Source: Rhodococcus sp. OK302 (GTDB lineage: Bacteria; Actinomycetota; Actinomycetes; Mycobacteriales; Mycobacteriaceae). From it: a DNA stretch of 64,000 bases. Below the pieces are notes generated by a model. The model saw only the letters and a program-made list of their open reading frames with translations. It did no database searches and was not told the DNA's origin. This document shows positions 27,701 through 36,021 of this stretch, piece by piece (the first letter of the stretch is position 1; each line of letters starts with the position of its first letter). The position numbers and the translations under genes are program-made. The stretch lies in contig NZ_NPJZ01000002.1 in the NCBI RefSeq assembly GCF_002245895.1, positions 620,001 to 684,000 on the forward strand, in the 5' to 3' direction.

Positions 27701-28357
27701 ATGGCATCCGAACCGCTGCTGTTGTTTGTGCTGGATCTGGCGGGAACTTTCGCATTCGCGTTGAACGGTGCATTGACCGCGGCGCGTGCCGTCCGACTGG
27801 ACATCGTCGGTGTCGTGACGCTGGGCATGATCACCGCTCTCGGTGGTGGCACGGTGCGCGATGTGTTGCTCGACGCCCTTCCTCCGGCGACGTTCATCGA
27901 TTTGCGATATCTGGCGGTGGCCGCGATCGGAGCGTTGATCGCTTTCGGCCTCAGTTTCCGGTTGGAGCGGTTGGCGATGCCTATCACGGTGCTCGATGCC
28001 ATCGGTTTGAGCGTGTTCGCGGTCCTCGGGGCGCACAAGGCGCTGGAGTTGGGTTTCGGGGTGGTGCAGTCGGTCATCGTGGGCGCGATCACCGGTGTCG
28101 GCGGCGGGACGATCCGCGATGTTGTGATCGGACGTATCCCGACGGTGCTGCGGAGTGAGCTTTATGCCATTCCCGCTCTGATCGGGGCGGCTGGTTTCGC
28201 TGTTGCGCACGGTGTCGGTCATGGCGGCGTGGGTGCTGCGTTGGGTGCGGCGGCGGTGTGTTTCGTCGTCAGGATGCTCGGTGTGCGCTTCGATCTGCAT
28301 GCACCCCGTCCGCCGGGACGCGGTCGATCTGGCGGATCGGACGATCTAGCCGGCTGA
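27701..28357 (+). CDS. TRIC/UPF0126 family membrane protein (copy 2)
   Basis: The 218-residue product has about seven membrane helices with the duplicated motifs ALGGGTVRDVLLD and GVGGGTIRDVVIGRIPTVLR. It is clearly diverged from copy 1 at 15542 although both precede near-identical M20 genes. It ends about 235 bases before the amidohydrolase, so unlike copy 1 it is not stop-start coupled. Probable cation channel or small-solute exporter. Confidence 0.85.
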   Translation: MASEPLLLFVLDLAGTFAFALNGALTAARAVRLDIVGVVTLGMITALGGGTVRDVLLDALPPATFIDLRYLAVAAIGALIAFGLSFRLERLAMPITVLDAIGLSVFAVLGAHKALELGFGVVQSVIVGAITGVGGGTIRDVVIGRIPTVLRSELYAIPALIGAAGFAVAHGVGHGGVGAALGAAAVCFVVRMLGVRFDLHAPRPPGRGRSGGSDDLAG

Positions 28358-28592
28358 TAGTTGCCCGACCCACGGGAGGGTGGTCAGGACCACGATGCTC
28401 GACTGTCGTGGCGGTGGCGACTCCATGACGATCCACTGAGGTTGTTGGCCTCTTTTTTGCAGGGCGACGCACCGCCGCACGGCGTAGCGTGAAGAACGCT
28501 GGGCAGCAACGGCATTCGTCCGCCGTATCCAGGAACAACCTAGGCAGGGCGCGCGGCGTTCACGTCTGGCTTCGCCGACGGAAGGAGAAGTG
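28358..28592. other. Short intergenic region before M20 copy 2
   Basis: No gene. The last 25 bases are nearly identical to those before M20 copy 1, including AAGGAGAAG, so the duplicated block starts about here. Confidence 0.45.
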
Positions 28593-29849
28593 ATGTCCAT
28601 GAACTCGCGTAGCGCGACGGTGTTGGCCGGGCTGGCTGGTGTCCGAGGTTGGCAGGAAGATCTCTACCGGGACCTGCACGAGCATCCGGAACTCTCGCAT
28701 CAGGAACATCGCACGGCGGGCATCGTCGCGAAAAGGTTACGTGCGACAGGGTTTTCGGTGCACGCGGGAATCGGTGGTACCGGGGTGGTCGGGGTGTTGC
28801 GGGGCGGTGACGGTCCGACTGTGCTGTTGCGGGCCGACATGGATGCCCTTCCCATCCGGGAGGCGACGGGTCTGCCGTACGCCAGCACGGGTACTGCGTC
28901 GGATGCGGCCGGGGACGAGGTGCCGGTCATGCACGCATGCGGTCACGATGTCCACGTCGCCTGCCTGCTCGGCGCAGCGCAGCTGCTCGCCGACGCAGTA
29001 GAACACTGGAACGGCACCCTGATCGCTCTGTTCCAACCAGCTGAGGAGGTCGGCGACGGTGCCCGAGCAATGGTCGACGATCGGCTGGGAGAGCTGTTCC
29101 CGACGGTCGATGTCGCCCTCGGACAGCATGTGTTGCCTGCTCCGGCGGGGGTGGTGGGCACCCGCAGCGGGCCGGTCCTGTCCGCGGCCGACAGCATGCG
29201 GATCATCGTCCACGGGCGCGGTGGCCACGGATCCATGCCGCAGGCGACGGTCGATCCGGTGGTGTTGGCGGCGATGATCGTCGTCCGGTTGCAGACCGTG
29301 ATCTCGAGGGAAACGGTTCCGGGGGAACCCGCGGTCCTCACGGTCGGGCGTATCGCTGCCGGAACGAAGAGCAATGTGATCGCCGATCATGCGGTCCTCG
29401 AGCTCAATGTCAGGACGTACAGCGAGGCGACTCGTACGGCGATCCTCGATGCGATCCGCCGGATCGTCGTCGCGGAATGTCAGGCTTCGCGGTCGCCGAA
29501 GGACCCGGAGTTCGAGTTGTTCGACCGTTTTCCGTTGACCGCCAACGACTCTGATGCGACTGCTCGGGTCGCCGCAGCCTTCGTTGGGTATTTCGGCGAG
29601 CGCAGTGTGGTGTTGCCGATGCAGACGGCGAGTGAGGATTTCAGTGACATTCCGACGGCTCTGGGTGTGCCGTACACGTATTGGGGTTTCGGTGGAATCG
29701 ACCCTGACGTCTACCGGCGGGCCGAGCTGGCGGGTCGGGTGTCGGAGGATGTTCCGGTCAATCACTCGGCTGTTTTCGCGCCGGTGATCCAACCTACGCT
29801 CGATACCAAAACCGAGGCGCTGGTCGTCGCTGCACTGGCCTGGCTGTGA
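28593..29849 (+). CDS. M20 family amidohydrolase (copy 2)
   Basis: 418 residues and roughly 95 percent identical by eye to the 16216-17472 product, with the same metal-site blocks (RADMDALPI, HACGHDVH, QPAEEVGDG). Differences are scattered, mostly conservative, and concentrated near residues 330-345. The start is in the conserved leader AAGGAGAAGTG. Same inferred role as copy 1: hydrolysis of an N-acyl amino acid or related amide. Confidence 0.9.
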   Translation: MSMNSRSATVLAGLAGVRGWQEDLYRDLHEHPELSHQEHRTAGIVAKRLRATGFSVHAGIGGTGVVGVLRGGDGPTVLLRADMDALPIREATGLPYASTGTASDAAGDEVPVMHACGHDVHVACLLGAAQLLADAVEHWNGTLIALFQPAEEVGDGARAMVDDRLGELFPTVDVALGQHVLPAPAGVVGTRSGPVLSAADSMRIIVHGRGGHGSMPQATVDPVVLAAMIVVRLQTVISRETVPGEPAVLTVGRIAAGTKSNVIADHAVLELNVRTYSEATRTAILDAIRRIVVAECQASRSPKDPEFELFDRFPLTANDSDATARVAAAFVGYFGERSVVLPMQTASEDFSDIPTALGVPYTYWGFGGIDPDVYRRAELAGRVSEDVPVNHSAVFAPVIQPTLDTKTEALVVAALAWL

Positions 29850-29858
29850 CACGGCGGA

Positions 29859-29887
29859 GTGGGTCCGCTCGTTTTATGCGGACCCAC
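29859..29887. terminator. Bidirectional terminator between convergent genes
   Basis: GTGGGTCCGC and GCGGACCCAC pair perfectly over TCGTTTTAT, between the rightward M20 stop and the leftward symporter stop. Confidence 0.8.
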
Positions 29888-29916
29888 GCCCTTCATCTAC
29901 CGTGGATCAGGCGCTA

Positions 29917-31509
29917 CTACGGCCGAACCTCGGCCAGTTCTGCGCCGATGCCGGTTTCTGCACGCACGAGCATTTCGGCAAACTTTTCGGCTCGCTCTGG
30001 TGAGGGGCCGTGTCGTTTCTCGCCGAGCAGGGAACCGATGATCGCTGCGGCCGCGCCCAGCGGCAACGTGATGATGATGGGTAGCTGGATTGTCAGAGGT
30101 GCCGGTCCGCTGCCGAGCCACAGTGCTTCGGTGAACATCAGGCTGACAACGGTTGATACCAGTCCGACGGAGATTCCCCAGACTGCGCCGGTGCTGTTGA
30201 ACCGTCGCCAGTTGAGGCTGAGCAGCAGACTCGGCAGGTGGGCGCTGCCAGCGACCATGAACGCCATCCCCATGAAGTAGGTGATGTTAGTGGAGTCACC
30301 GATGAGCATGGTCAAGATGACGGCGAAGATACTGAATCCCACTGCGGCGTAGCGGGCGACTTTTGCGTCGCGGACATCGTTCTCGTCGTCGTTGTTTCGG
30401 GTCAGGCTGGGCCAGACGTCGCGTGCGAATGTTCCTGCGGCAGAGATCACGACGCCTGCGACGACGGCGACGATGCTGGCGAAGGCGACAGCCGCGACCA
30501 ATGCCAGTGCGATGGAACCGCCGATCGTGCCGACTCCACCACCGAGTTCGGTGACCAGGGTCGGCGCTGCGAGGTTGCCGCCTGCGCCGACTCGCGCTGC
30601 ACCGTCGGGCCCGAGTATTGCTGCGGCACCGAATCCCATCACGATGACGATCAGGTAGAACATGCTGCACAGTCCGACTGTCCAGCCGATCGATTTTCTG
30701 GCTGTACCAGCGTCTGGGACGGTGAAGAAGCGGATCAGGATGTGTGCCATGCCGGCGGTGCCGAGTGCGAATGCCAGTGAGTAGGAGACCAGGTTGAGTG
30801 CTCCGGTCTGGCCGAAGATCAGTCCGGGGGAGAGGATCGCGTCGCCCGCTGCGGCGTTGTCGGTGGCACCGGAGAGCATGCGGGGCAGGCTGAAGCCGAA
30901 TTTGGTGAGGATGCCCAGGGCGACGACGACGGCGAGTGTAGCCAAGATCGTCGACTTGATCACCTGCACCCATGTTGTGGCGAGCATGCCGCCGACGAAG
31001 ACGTAGATGCCCATGAGTGTTCCGGCGACCACGACGGACAGGCCGAAGGGGATGCCGGACACCGATTGCAGGAGCACTCCTGCTGCGACGAGCTGTGCGA
31101 GCAGGACGAATGTGCCAGTGACGATCGTACTGAAGGCGACGACGATTCGAACGCGCCGTGCACCGGTTCTGAAGACGAGAACGTCTGCAAGAGTGAACTT
31201 TCCGACGTTGCGCATTTTCTCCGCAAGGAGGAACAGTACCGGGAGGAACGAGACGACGGAGGTGCAGAGAATGACCGCGCCGTCGACGCCCTTGTAGAAG
31301 ATGAGGCCCGTGGTGCCCAGGAAGCTTCCGGCGGAGATGAATTCACCGGCGATGGCGAATCCGTTCTGCCATCCGGTGATCGATCGTCCAGCGGCGAAGA
31401 ACCCGTCGGCGCTGCGGCTACGGCGGGAGGCGGCGAACGTGACCCACAGGGTGAGAGATATGACGGCGATGCAGACACCTATCGCCAGGAAATTCGGTTC
31501 GGTGATCAT
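29917..31509 (-). CDS. Sodium:solute symporter, acetate/monocarboxylate type
   Basis: The 530-residue protein has about 13 membrane helices and SSS-family features: FAAGRSITGWQNGFAIAGEFISAGSFLG near the N-terminus and GTAGMAHILIRFFTVPDA. It resembles ActP-type permeases that import small carboxylates with sodium. The start at 31509 overlaps the DUF485 stop (ATGA), and DUF485-permease pairs (YjcH-ActP) are a known arrangement. Part of an operon divergent from the TetR gene, so it probably imports the substrate of the neighbouring catabolic genes. Confidence 0.9.
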   Translation of the reverse strand: MITEPNFLAIGVCIAVISLTLWVTFAASRRSRSADGFFAAGRSITGWQNGFAIAGEFISAGSFLGTTGLIFYKGVDGAVILCTSVVSFLPVLFLLAEKMRNVGKFTLADVLVFRTGARRVRIVVAFSTIVTGTFVLLAQLVAAGVLLQSVSGIPFGLSVVVAGTLMGIYVFVGGMLATTWVQVIKSTILATLAVVVALGILTKFGFSLPRMLSGATDNAAAGDAILSPGLIFGQTGALNLVSYSLAFALGTAGMAHILIRFFTVPDAGTARKSIGWTVGLCSMFYLIVIVMGFGAAAILGPDGAARVGAGGNLAAPTLVTELGGGVGTIGGSIALALVAAVAFASIVAVVAGVVISAAGTFARDVWPSLTRNNDDENDVRDAKVARYAAVGFSIFAVILTMLIGDSTNITYFMGMAFMVAGSAHLPSLLLSLNWRRFNSTGAVWGISVGLVSTVVSLMFTEALWLGSGPAPLTIQLPIIITLPLGAAAAIIGSLLGEKRHGPSPERAEKFAEMLVRAETGIGAELAEVRP

Positions 31510-31832
31510 ACGACTTTCTCCTTGGCGTGATGCTCGATGGCATGTATCGCTGCGGCGGTAGCCGGTTCGATGTAAGTGCGGGAAAGCCGGAAGTATGCGT
31601 ACACCAGGGCCCAGGTTCCGGCGAACTGTGAGAACACCACCCATAGCGACAGAGGTATGCCCAAGAGTTCGTTTTCACCGAGCAGCGTAGGGAAGTATGC
31701 GAAGCCGACGAGGAAGCCGCCGAACATTGTGACCGCCACCAGGCCGAGGGCAGTGGTCACCGTGCGACGGCGTCGCCGAAGTTCGATGAATTCCGGCAGC
31801 ATGAGGATGGGTAGCCATGCACGCGTGCTCAT
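31506..31832 (-). CDS. DUF485 membrane protein, symporter partner
   Basis: A 108-residue protein with two membrane helices (LGLVAVTMFGGFLVGFAYFP and LSLWVVFSQFAGTWALVYAY) and the DUF485-type cytoplasmic start PEFIELRRRRR. It overlaps both neighbours by ATGA, upstream with the NTF2-like gene and downstream with the symporter. The family accompanies acetate-type symporters; its role is probably accessory. Confidence 0.85.
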   Translation of the reverse strand: MSTRAWLPILMLPEFIELRRRRRTVTTALGLVAVTMFGGFLVGFAYFPTLLGENELLGIPLSLWVVFSQFAGTWALVYAYFRLSRTYIEPATAAAIHAIEHHAKEKVV

Positions 31833-32308
31833 GGGTGTACCGCTGCGCGCTTGGCGGTGTCCAGTGCGAACTGGTTCTCGGCCCAGCCTTCTTCGAGTGG
31901 TCCGAAGAAGTGGAATCGAACTTGTTTGACTCGGTAAAGCCAGTGCCCGTCGATTTTGACGAGCGTGTCCGTGTAGCGGCCGGCAGCAATGGAGGCAACG
32001 CCGTCCGAGACGCACGGTTGCCACAGGAATGATCGAACGGTGGCGGTGTCGCCGTGGAGGTCGATCTCCATGTTGGTGATGAAGTGCCAGAAATCGCTGA
32101 GCCCACCGTCGGCAAGTCCGGCGAAGAACGCCTTCATCTCCGCTTTGCCTACCGGGTGTGAGAGTCCGTCGAAAGCACCGTCTTCGGTGAACAGAGTCAT
32201 CAGGTCGTCCCAGTTGCCGTCGTCGAGATGTCGGCAGTATTGCGCGTCGAGGTAGCGGATCGCTTCGAGATCCTCCAATCGCGCGATTCTTTCTTCGAGA
32301 GTGCTCAA
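31829..32308 (-). CDS. SnoaL/NTF2-like protein
   Basis: 159 residues with the SnoaL_4-type pattern: RIARLEDLEAIRYLDAQYCR, LMTLFTEDGAFDG and VRFHFFGPLEEGWAENQF. I chose the TTG at 32308 because GGAGG lies 8 bases upstream; an ATG at 32356 would extend it but overlaps the probable operator. Such proteins are small cone-shaped enzymes (isomerases, hydratases, cyclases) or binding proteins. First gene of the NTF2-DUF485-symporter operon. Confidence 0.75.
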   Translation of the reverse strand: MSTLEERIARLEDLEAIRYLDAQYCRHLDDGNWDDLMTLFTEDGAFDGLSHPVGKAEMKAFFAGLADGGLSDFWHFITNMEIDLHGDTATVRSFLWQPCVSDGVASIAAGRYTDTLVKIDGHWLYRVKQVRFHFFGPLEEGWAENQFALDTAKRAAVHP

Positions 32309-32463
32309 CGCCCTTACCTCCAAGTGTTGGTGAGTGAAGTTGACGGGACGAGACATTAACGCCCGTTCATGTGATTTGGACCATAATCCATCTGGAGGGG
32401 CGCCGTCAACACCCAGGAAACTGCCGCTTGCACGGTCTTTGAGTTGCGCCATAGTCTTTGCGT
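32309..32463. promoter_or_regulatory. Divergent promoter region of the symporter operon and TetR gene
   Basis: The 155-base region holds the 14-bp box at 32356-32369 and must contain both divergent promoters. The box lies about 50 bases before the NTF2-like start and 95 before the TetR start. Confidence 0.55.
32356..32369 (+). promoter_or_regulatory. Probable TetR operator, box 1
   Basis: TTAACGCCCGTTCA is an imperfect palindrome (TTAACG/CGTTCA). Twelve of 14 bases match the inverse copy at 33138-33151 before the acyl-CoA dehydrogenase. Both copies flank the TetR gene, the usual layout for its own operators. Confidence 0.6.
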
Positions 32464-33069
32464 ATGAACAGTCGATCAACAAACGTAGACACCCGGAGCG
32501 TGCGTCAGCGGATCCTTGATACTGCGTTGCAGGAATTCTTCGACTTCGGTTTTCATGCGGCGACCCTGCGCAATATCGCTAAAAGTGCAGGTTGTAGCGC
32601 TGCAAACGTCTACAACCATTTCGAGAACAAGGACGAAATACTGGTTGAAATACTGAGGGCAGCCAGTGATGAGCAGTTCACTGCAACCCGCAATGCCATT
32701 CGTAAGGCGGGGGCGTCTCCGTCTGCGCAATGGGCGGCGGCAGTTGAAGCGCACGCGTTGTATACGGCATCGAATGCCCAGGCGTGTCTCGTGGCGAACA
32801 CCGAGTTGAGGTATCTGGACGAGGTGGATCGAAAGCGAGTGGTGGGCTCGCGCGATGCCCAGGAACATCAGTTCATTGCGATCGCGGAAGCGGGTGTGAA
32901 CTGCGGAGAGTTCGTGATCCCGCTTGTTCATCAAGCAGTGACTGCGGTGTTGACGATGTGTTCGGGCATTGCGCTCTGGTATCGAGACGACGGTCCACTG
33001 TCTGCGCGGGAGGTTGCCAGGTCGTACGGCCAATATGGGCTGAATCTGGTCGGATACCGGCAGGCCTGA
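32464..33069 (+). CDS. TetR family transcriptional regulator
   Basis: 201 residues. The N-terminal helix-turn-helix is clear: RILDTALQEFFDFGFHAATL, then RNIAKSAGCSAANVYNHFENKDEIL (residues 15-60). The C-terminal ligand domain resembles lipid or CoA-responsive TetR regulators. It is divergent from the symporter operon and upstream of the acyl-CoA catabolic operon, with a matching operator box on each side. It is therefore the likely local repressor, released by a pathway acyl-CoA. Confidence 0.88.
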   Translation: MNSRSTNVDTRSVRQRILDTALQEFFDFGFHAATLRNIAKSAGCSAANVYNHFENKDEILVEILRAASDEQFTATRNAIRKAGASPSAQWAAAVEAHALYTASNAQACLVANTELRYLDEVDRKRVVGSRDAQEHQFIAIAEAGVNCGEFVIPLVHQAVTAVLTMCSGIALWYRDDGPLSAREVARSYGQYGLNLVGYRQA

Positions 33070-33137
33070 TGTCGCGTCAATTGGTGGGTGCAGCTGGGGT
33101 GTCGTTGACGCACTCGCGGCCCGCATGCTCTACTTGG

Positions 33138-33151
33138 TGAACAAGCGTTAA
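33138..33151 (-). promoter_or_regulatory. Probable TetR operator, box 2
   Basis: Read on the minus strand, TTAACGCTTGTTCA; 12 of 14 bases match box 1 and the match extends to ACATTAACGC. It lies 50 bases before the acyl-CoA dehydrogenase start. Confidence 0.6.
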
Positions 33152-33200
33152 TGTGATGCGTCGTAATTTGTGGACGCACGACAGTCACCAGGAGCATGTC

Positions 33201-34394
33201 ATGACTCATCGACCGTCTCAGCCGCGCACCGATTCCCCGAGGTACCTCACCGATGACCGATTGGCTATCCGCGATCTGGCCCGGGACTTCGCGATGACGC
33301 AGGTACTCCCGGTCGCGAACGAACTTGATCCCCTGCAAGGCGCCATTCCGGATTCGCTGAAGAAGGCAATGTCAGAGGTCGGTTTCTTCGGAATCATGAT
33401 TCCCGAAGAACATGGCGGCCTCGGACTCGGAGTCTTCGAATACTGTCTCGTCGCCGAGGAACTCTCTCGCGCGTGGATGAGTGTCTCGGGACTGCTGGCG
33501 CGAGGAAACGGGATGGGAGGCGGTTTCACCCCCGAACAAGAGGCTGCGCTGCTCCCGAAAGTAGCCAGCGGCGACTACCTCGGAGCGTATGCACTCTCGG
33601 AAGCCGAGGCAGGGTCCGACGTTGCCAATATTTCGTGCCGCGCAACCCGCAGCGGCGACGACTGGATTATCAACGGCACCAAGATGTGGTGCACCTACGC
33701 CGACGAGGCCGACTATCTCGTCCTGTTCGCGCGAACGGATCCACAGAAGGATCCGGCCAAACCGCACCGCGGCATCAGTGCATTCCTCATCGACAAAGAA
33801 CGAGGAGTCCTCCCCGAGGGCATCAGCGGCACCAAAATACGCAAGATCGGCTATTTCGGCTGGAGCACTTGGGAACTCGCGTTCGATAACTTCCGCGTCC
33901 CCGCCGTGAATATGCTCGGCGAGGAGGGTAAAGGCTTCTACCTCGCGGTCAGCGGTCTCGAAGTCGGTCGTGCGCACACCGCCGCCCGAGCAATCGGCTT
34001 GGCCAGAGCGGCCCTCGAGGACTCCATCGCCTACATGCACACCCGCCGCCAATTCGGCCATCCCATCGCAGATTTTCAGCACCTTCGCTTCAAGATCGCC
34101 AAGATGGCCGCCGATATCGAAGCTGCCCGCCAGCTGATGTACGCCGTGGCCACCGACATCGACACCGGACGCCGCTGCTCGCTCGAAGCCTCGATGTGCA
34201 AGTTGGTTGCCACCGAAATGGCAGAACGCGTCACCAGCGAAGCCGTACAGATCCACGGCGGTGCCGGCTACACCACGGACTTCCAAGTCGAACGGCACTG
34301 GCGCGACGCACGACTGACGAAAATCTTCGAAGGCACGAGCGAAATTCAGATGCGAATCATCTCTGACGAACTGCTGGGACGGTCGCAGTCATGA
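33201..34394 (+). CDS. Acyl-CoA dehydrogenase
   Basis: 397 residues, FAD-dependent. Family blocks: IPEEHGGLGLG, YALSEAEAGSDVANI, TKMWCTYADEADYLVLFART, and QIHGGAGYTTDFQVERHWRD followed by KIFEGTSEIQ, where the Glu of FEGT is the usual catalytic base. It introduces an alpha,beta double bond into an acyl-CoA. Start at 33201 has AGGAG upstream. First gene of a run of at least eight genes that overlap by 1-8 bases, all probably under the TetR box upstream. Confidence 0.92.
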   Translation: MTHRPSQPRTDSPRYLTDDRLAIRDLARDFAMTQVLPVANELDPLQGAIPDSLKKAMSEVGFFGIMIPEEHGGLGLGVFEYCLVAEELSRAWMSVSGLLARGNGMGGGFTPEQEAALLPKVASGDYLGAYALSEAEAGSDVANISCRATRSGDDWIINGTKMWCTYADEADYLVLFARTDPQKDPAKPHRGISAFLIDKERGVLPEGISGTKIRKIGYFGWSTWELAFDNFRVPAVNMLGEEGKGFYLAVSGLEVGRAHTAARAIGLARAALEDSIAYMHTRRQFGHPIADFQHLRFKIAKMAADIEAARQLMYAVATDIDTGRRCSLEASMCKLVATEMAERVTSEAVQIHGGAGYTTDFQVERHWRDARLTKIFEGTSEIQMRIISDELLGRSQS

Positions 34395-35167
34395 CGTCGA
34401 TGACTACCGGCATTGCAGTCGGTGACACGTTCGCCTCACCGTTTCACCCGATCGGGGATCTACTGGGTGTGTTTGCTGCTCACCGTTCGGTACTGGAACA
34501 GGTAGGCGCAACCGGCATTGTTGCCGCTGGTCTATTGACCACGCCGGTGGCCCTGGGCGCCGTACGCACGGAACTGCAGTGGAGTCGTATCGTCGCGGTT
34601 ACCGACCTCGACGCCGTCGGCGCCGAGACGGTGATCACCCGAGTCGCGAACCGGGACTCCGAGATCGAGGTCGATCGCCACGTTCGACTTCTCGACGAGG
34701 CCGGCAACACCCGCGAAGAAGGGGTCGAAACGTGGATCGCGCCGCGGACCGCAGCAGCGGGAGACGGTCCAGGCGCCGACTTCTGCACCGTGCGCTGGGG
34801 CGAAGCCTTGCGTGAATCCCTCAGTAAAGATGGGACATTCGCCGATTCGCTGGCGAACTGGGACGGAACGATCGGGTTGCGATGTATCGACGGACCCAGT
34901 CATGCACGCGAGGTCCATCTGCGTATCTATCGCGGCCGGATCGTCGACGTCACCAGGCGTACACCCAACGGCGCCACCTTCACCTTCATCACCACCGCCG
35001 AACGCTGGGTAGAGCTCGCCAGCGCTGAACGCAGCGATTTCATGCGCCGTGCAATCGCTGGTGAATTCTCCTCCAGCGGAGACGGTTACGAGTATCTACG
35101 ACTGACCAAGCCTCTCGGAACAATCATCGAGCACGCCAGAATCATCGCGAAGGAGTCCCACGCATGA
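34391..35167 (+). CDS. SCP2-like protein with hotdog-like N-terminal half
   Basis: 258 residues. The C-terminal part (LANWDGTIGLRCIDGPSHARE...RRTPNGATFTFITTAERW...LTKPLGTIIEHARII) resembles a sterol-carrier-protein-2 fold. The N-terminal half (VVAVTDLDAVGAET...VLLDEAGNTREEGVETW) resembles a MaoC or thioesterase hotdog strand pattern but lacks a sure active site. This could be a fused hydratase- or thioesterase-like plus acyl-CoA-binding protein. ATGA overlaps on both sides place it firmly in the operon. Function uncertain. Confidence 0.55.
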   Translation: MTSMTTGIAVGDTFASPFHPIGDLLGVFAAHRSVLEQVGATGIVAAGLLTTPVALGAVRTELQWSRIVAVTDLDAVGAETVITRVANRDSEIEVDRHVRLLDEAGNTREEGVETWIAPRTAAAGDGPGADFCTVRWGEALRESLSKDGTFADSLANWDGTIGLRCIDGPSHAREVHLRIYRGRIVDVTRRTPNGATFTFITTAERWVELASAERSDFMRRAIAGEFSSSGDGYEYLRLTKPLGTIIEHARIIAKESHA

Positions 35168-36021
35168 TCGAAGCGAAGTATCTTCAGGTGGACGGAGCGC
35201 TCGGATTCGTCGAGATCGTGACACCGGAAAATGGTACTGCCGCAACATTACCCACGGTTCTGTGTCTGCACACCGCGGGTCAAAGCGGCGTTCAATGGCG
35301 CCACGTCGCCAGGGCGCTGTCCGAATTCGGTTACCGGGTGATCGTCCCGGATCTTCCCGGACATGGACGCTCCGAGCCCGCCGCACACGCACCGATCAGA
35401 AGCCTGAGTGTCTATGCTGACTGGCTCTGGAAGATCCTTGACCTTCTCGACGTACACGCACCGTTCGTCATCGGCTGCTCCATCGGCGGCAAACTCACTT
35501 TGGAACTGGCAACGAGGCCCTCACAGCCGCTCGCCGGAGCCATCGCCATGGAAGCCGAGGCCGCGCCAGGTCGCGTGAACGTCGACGGACTTCGACGCGA
35601 ACTCGAAGATGTGGCCAGCCCCAGTCGCGCGGACCGGACCTACCTGGGCACACTGGCATCGATCGGCCGCGCAGTACCGGAAAGTCGAGCGCACGTCATC
35701 GCCACGATGCACAAACGCGAGGATCCGGAGATCTCCTCGACCGACCTTATCGGTTGGGGCACACACGATGTCCGAGACCGCCTCGGCGACATCACGTGCC
35801 CGATACACCTGATCGCCGGCGACGAGGACCCTTGGATCGACGCTCGGAGTGTCCAGTCCGCTGTTGACGCTATCAACGAGTCGAACCCAGGTCTTGCCCG
35901 CTACACCCTGCTCGAAGGTATCGGGCACTACCCGATGGAGGAAGTCGGCGACTTCGCCTCCGTCGCCCACCGCTGGTTGAGCGAGTTGAGTGCAGGCTCG
36001 ACCGTGGAGGCAGTCTCGTGA
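35164..36021 (+). CDS. Alpha/beta hydrolase
   Basis: 285 residues. Nucleophile elbow GCSIGG (Ser at about residue 102), acid Asp in AGDEDPWID and His in GIGHYPMEE form the triad; LPGHGRSEP is the oxyanion-loop region. In this context it may hydrolyse a carbon-carbon bond, ester, lactone or CoA thioester of a pathway intermediate. Overlaps both neighbours by 4 bases. Confidence 0.88.
   Translation: MIEAKYLQVDGALGFVEIVTPENGTAATLPTVLCLHTAGQSGVQWRHVARALSEFGYRVIVPDLPGHGRSEPAAHAPIRSLSVYADWLWKILDLLDVHAPFVIGCSIGGKLTLELATRPSQPLAGAIAMEAEAAPGRVNVDGLRRELEDVASPSRADRTYLGTLASIGRAVPESRAHVIATMHKREDPEISSTDLIGWGTHDVRDRLGDITCPIHLIAGDEDPWIDARSVQSAVDAINESNPGLARYTLLEGIGHYPMEEVGDFASVAHRWLSELSAGSTVEAVS

Noticed and set aside
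28593..29849. M20 copy 2 as a misassembled duplicate of copy 1
   Set aside because: Scattered base differences and different upstream and downstream neighbours show a true second copy.
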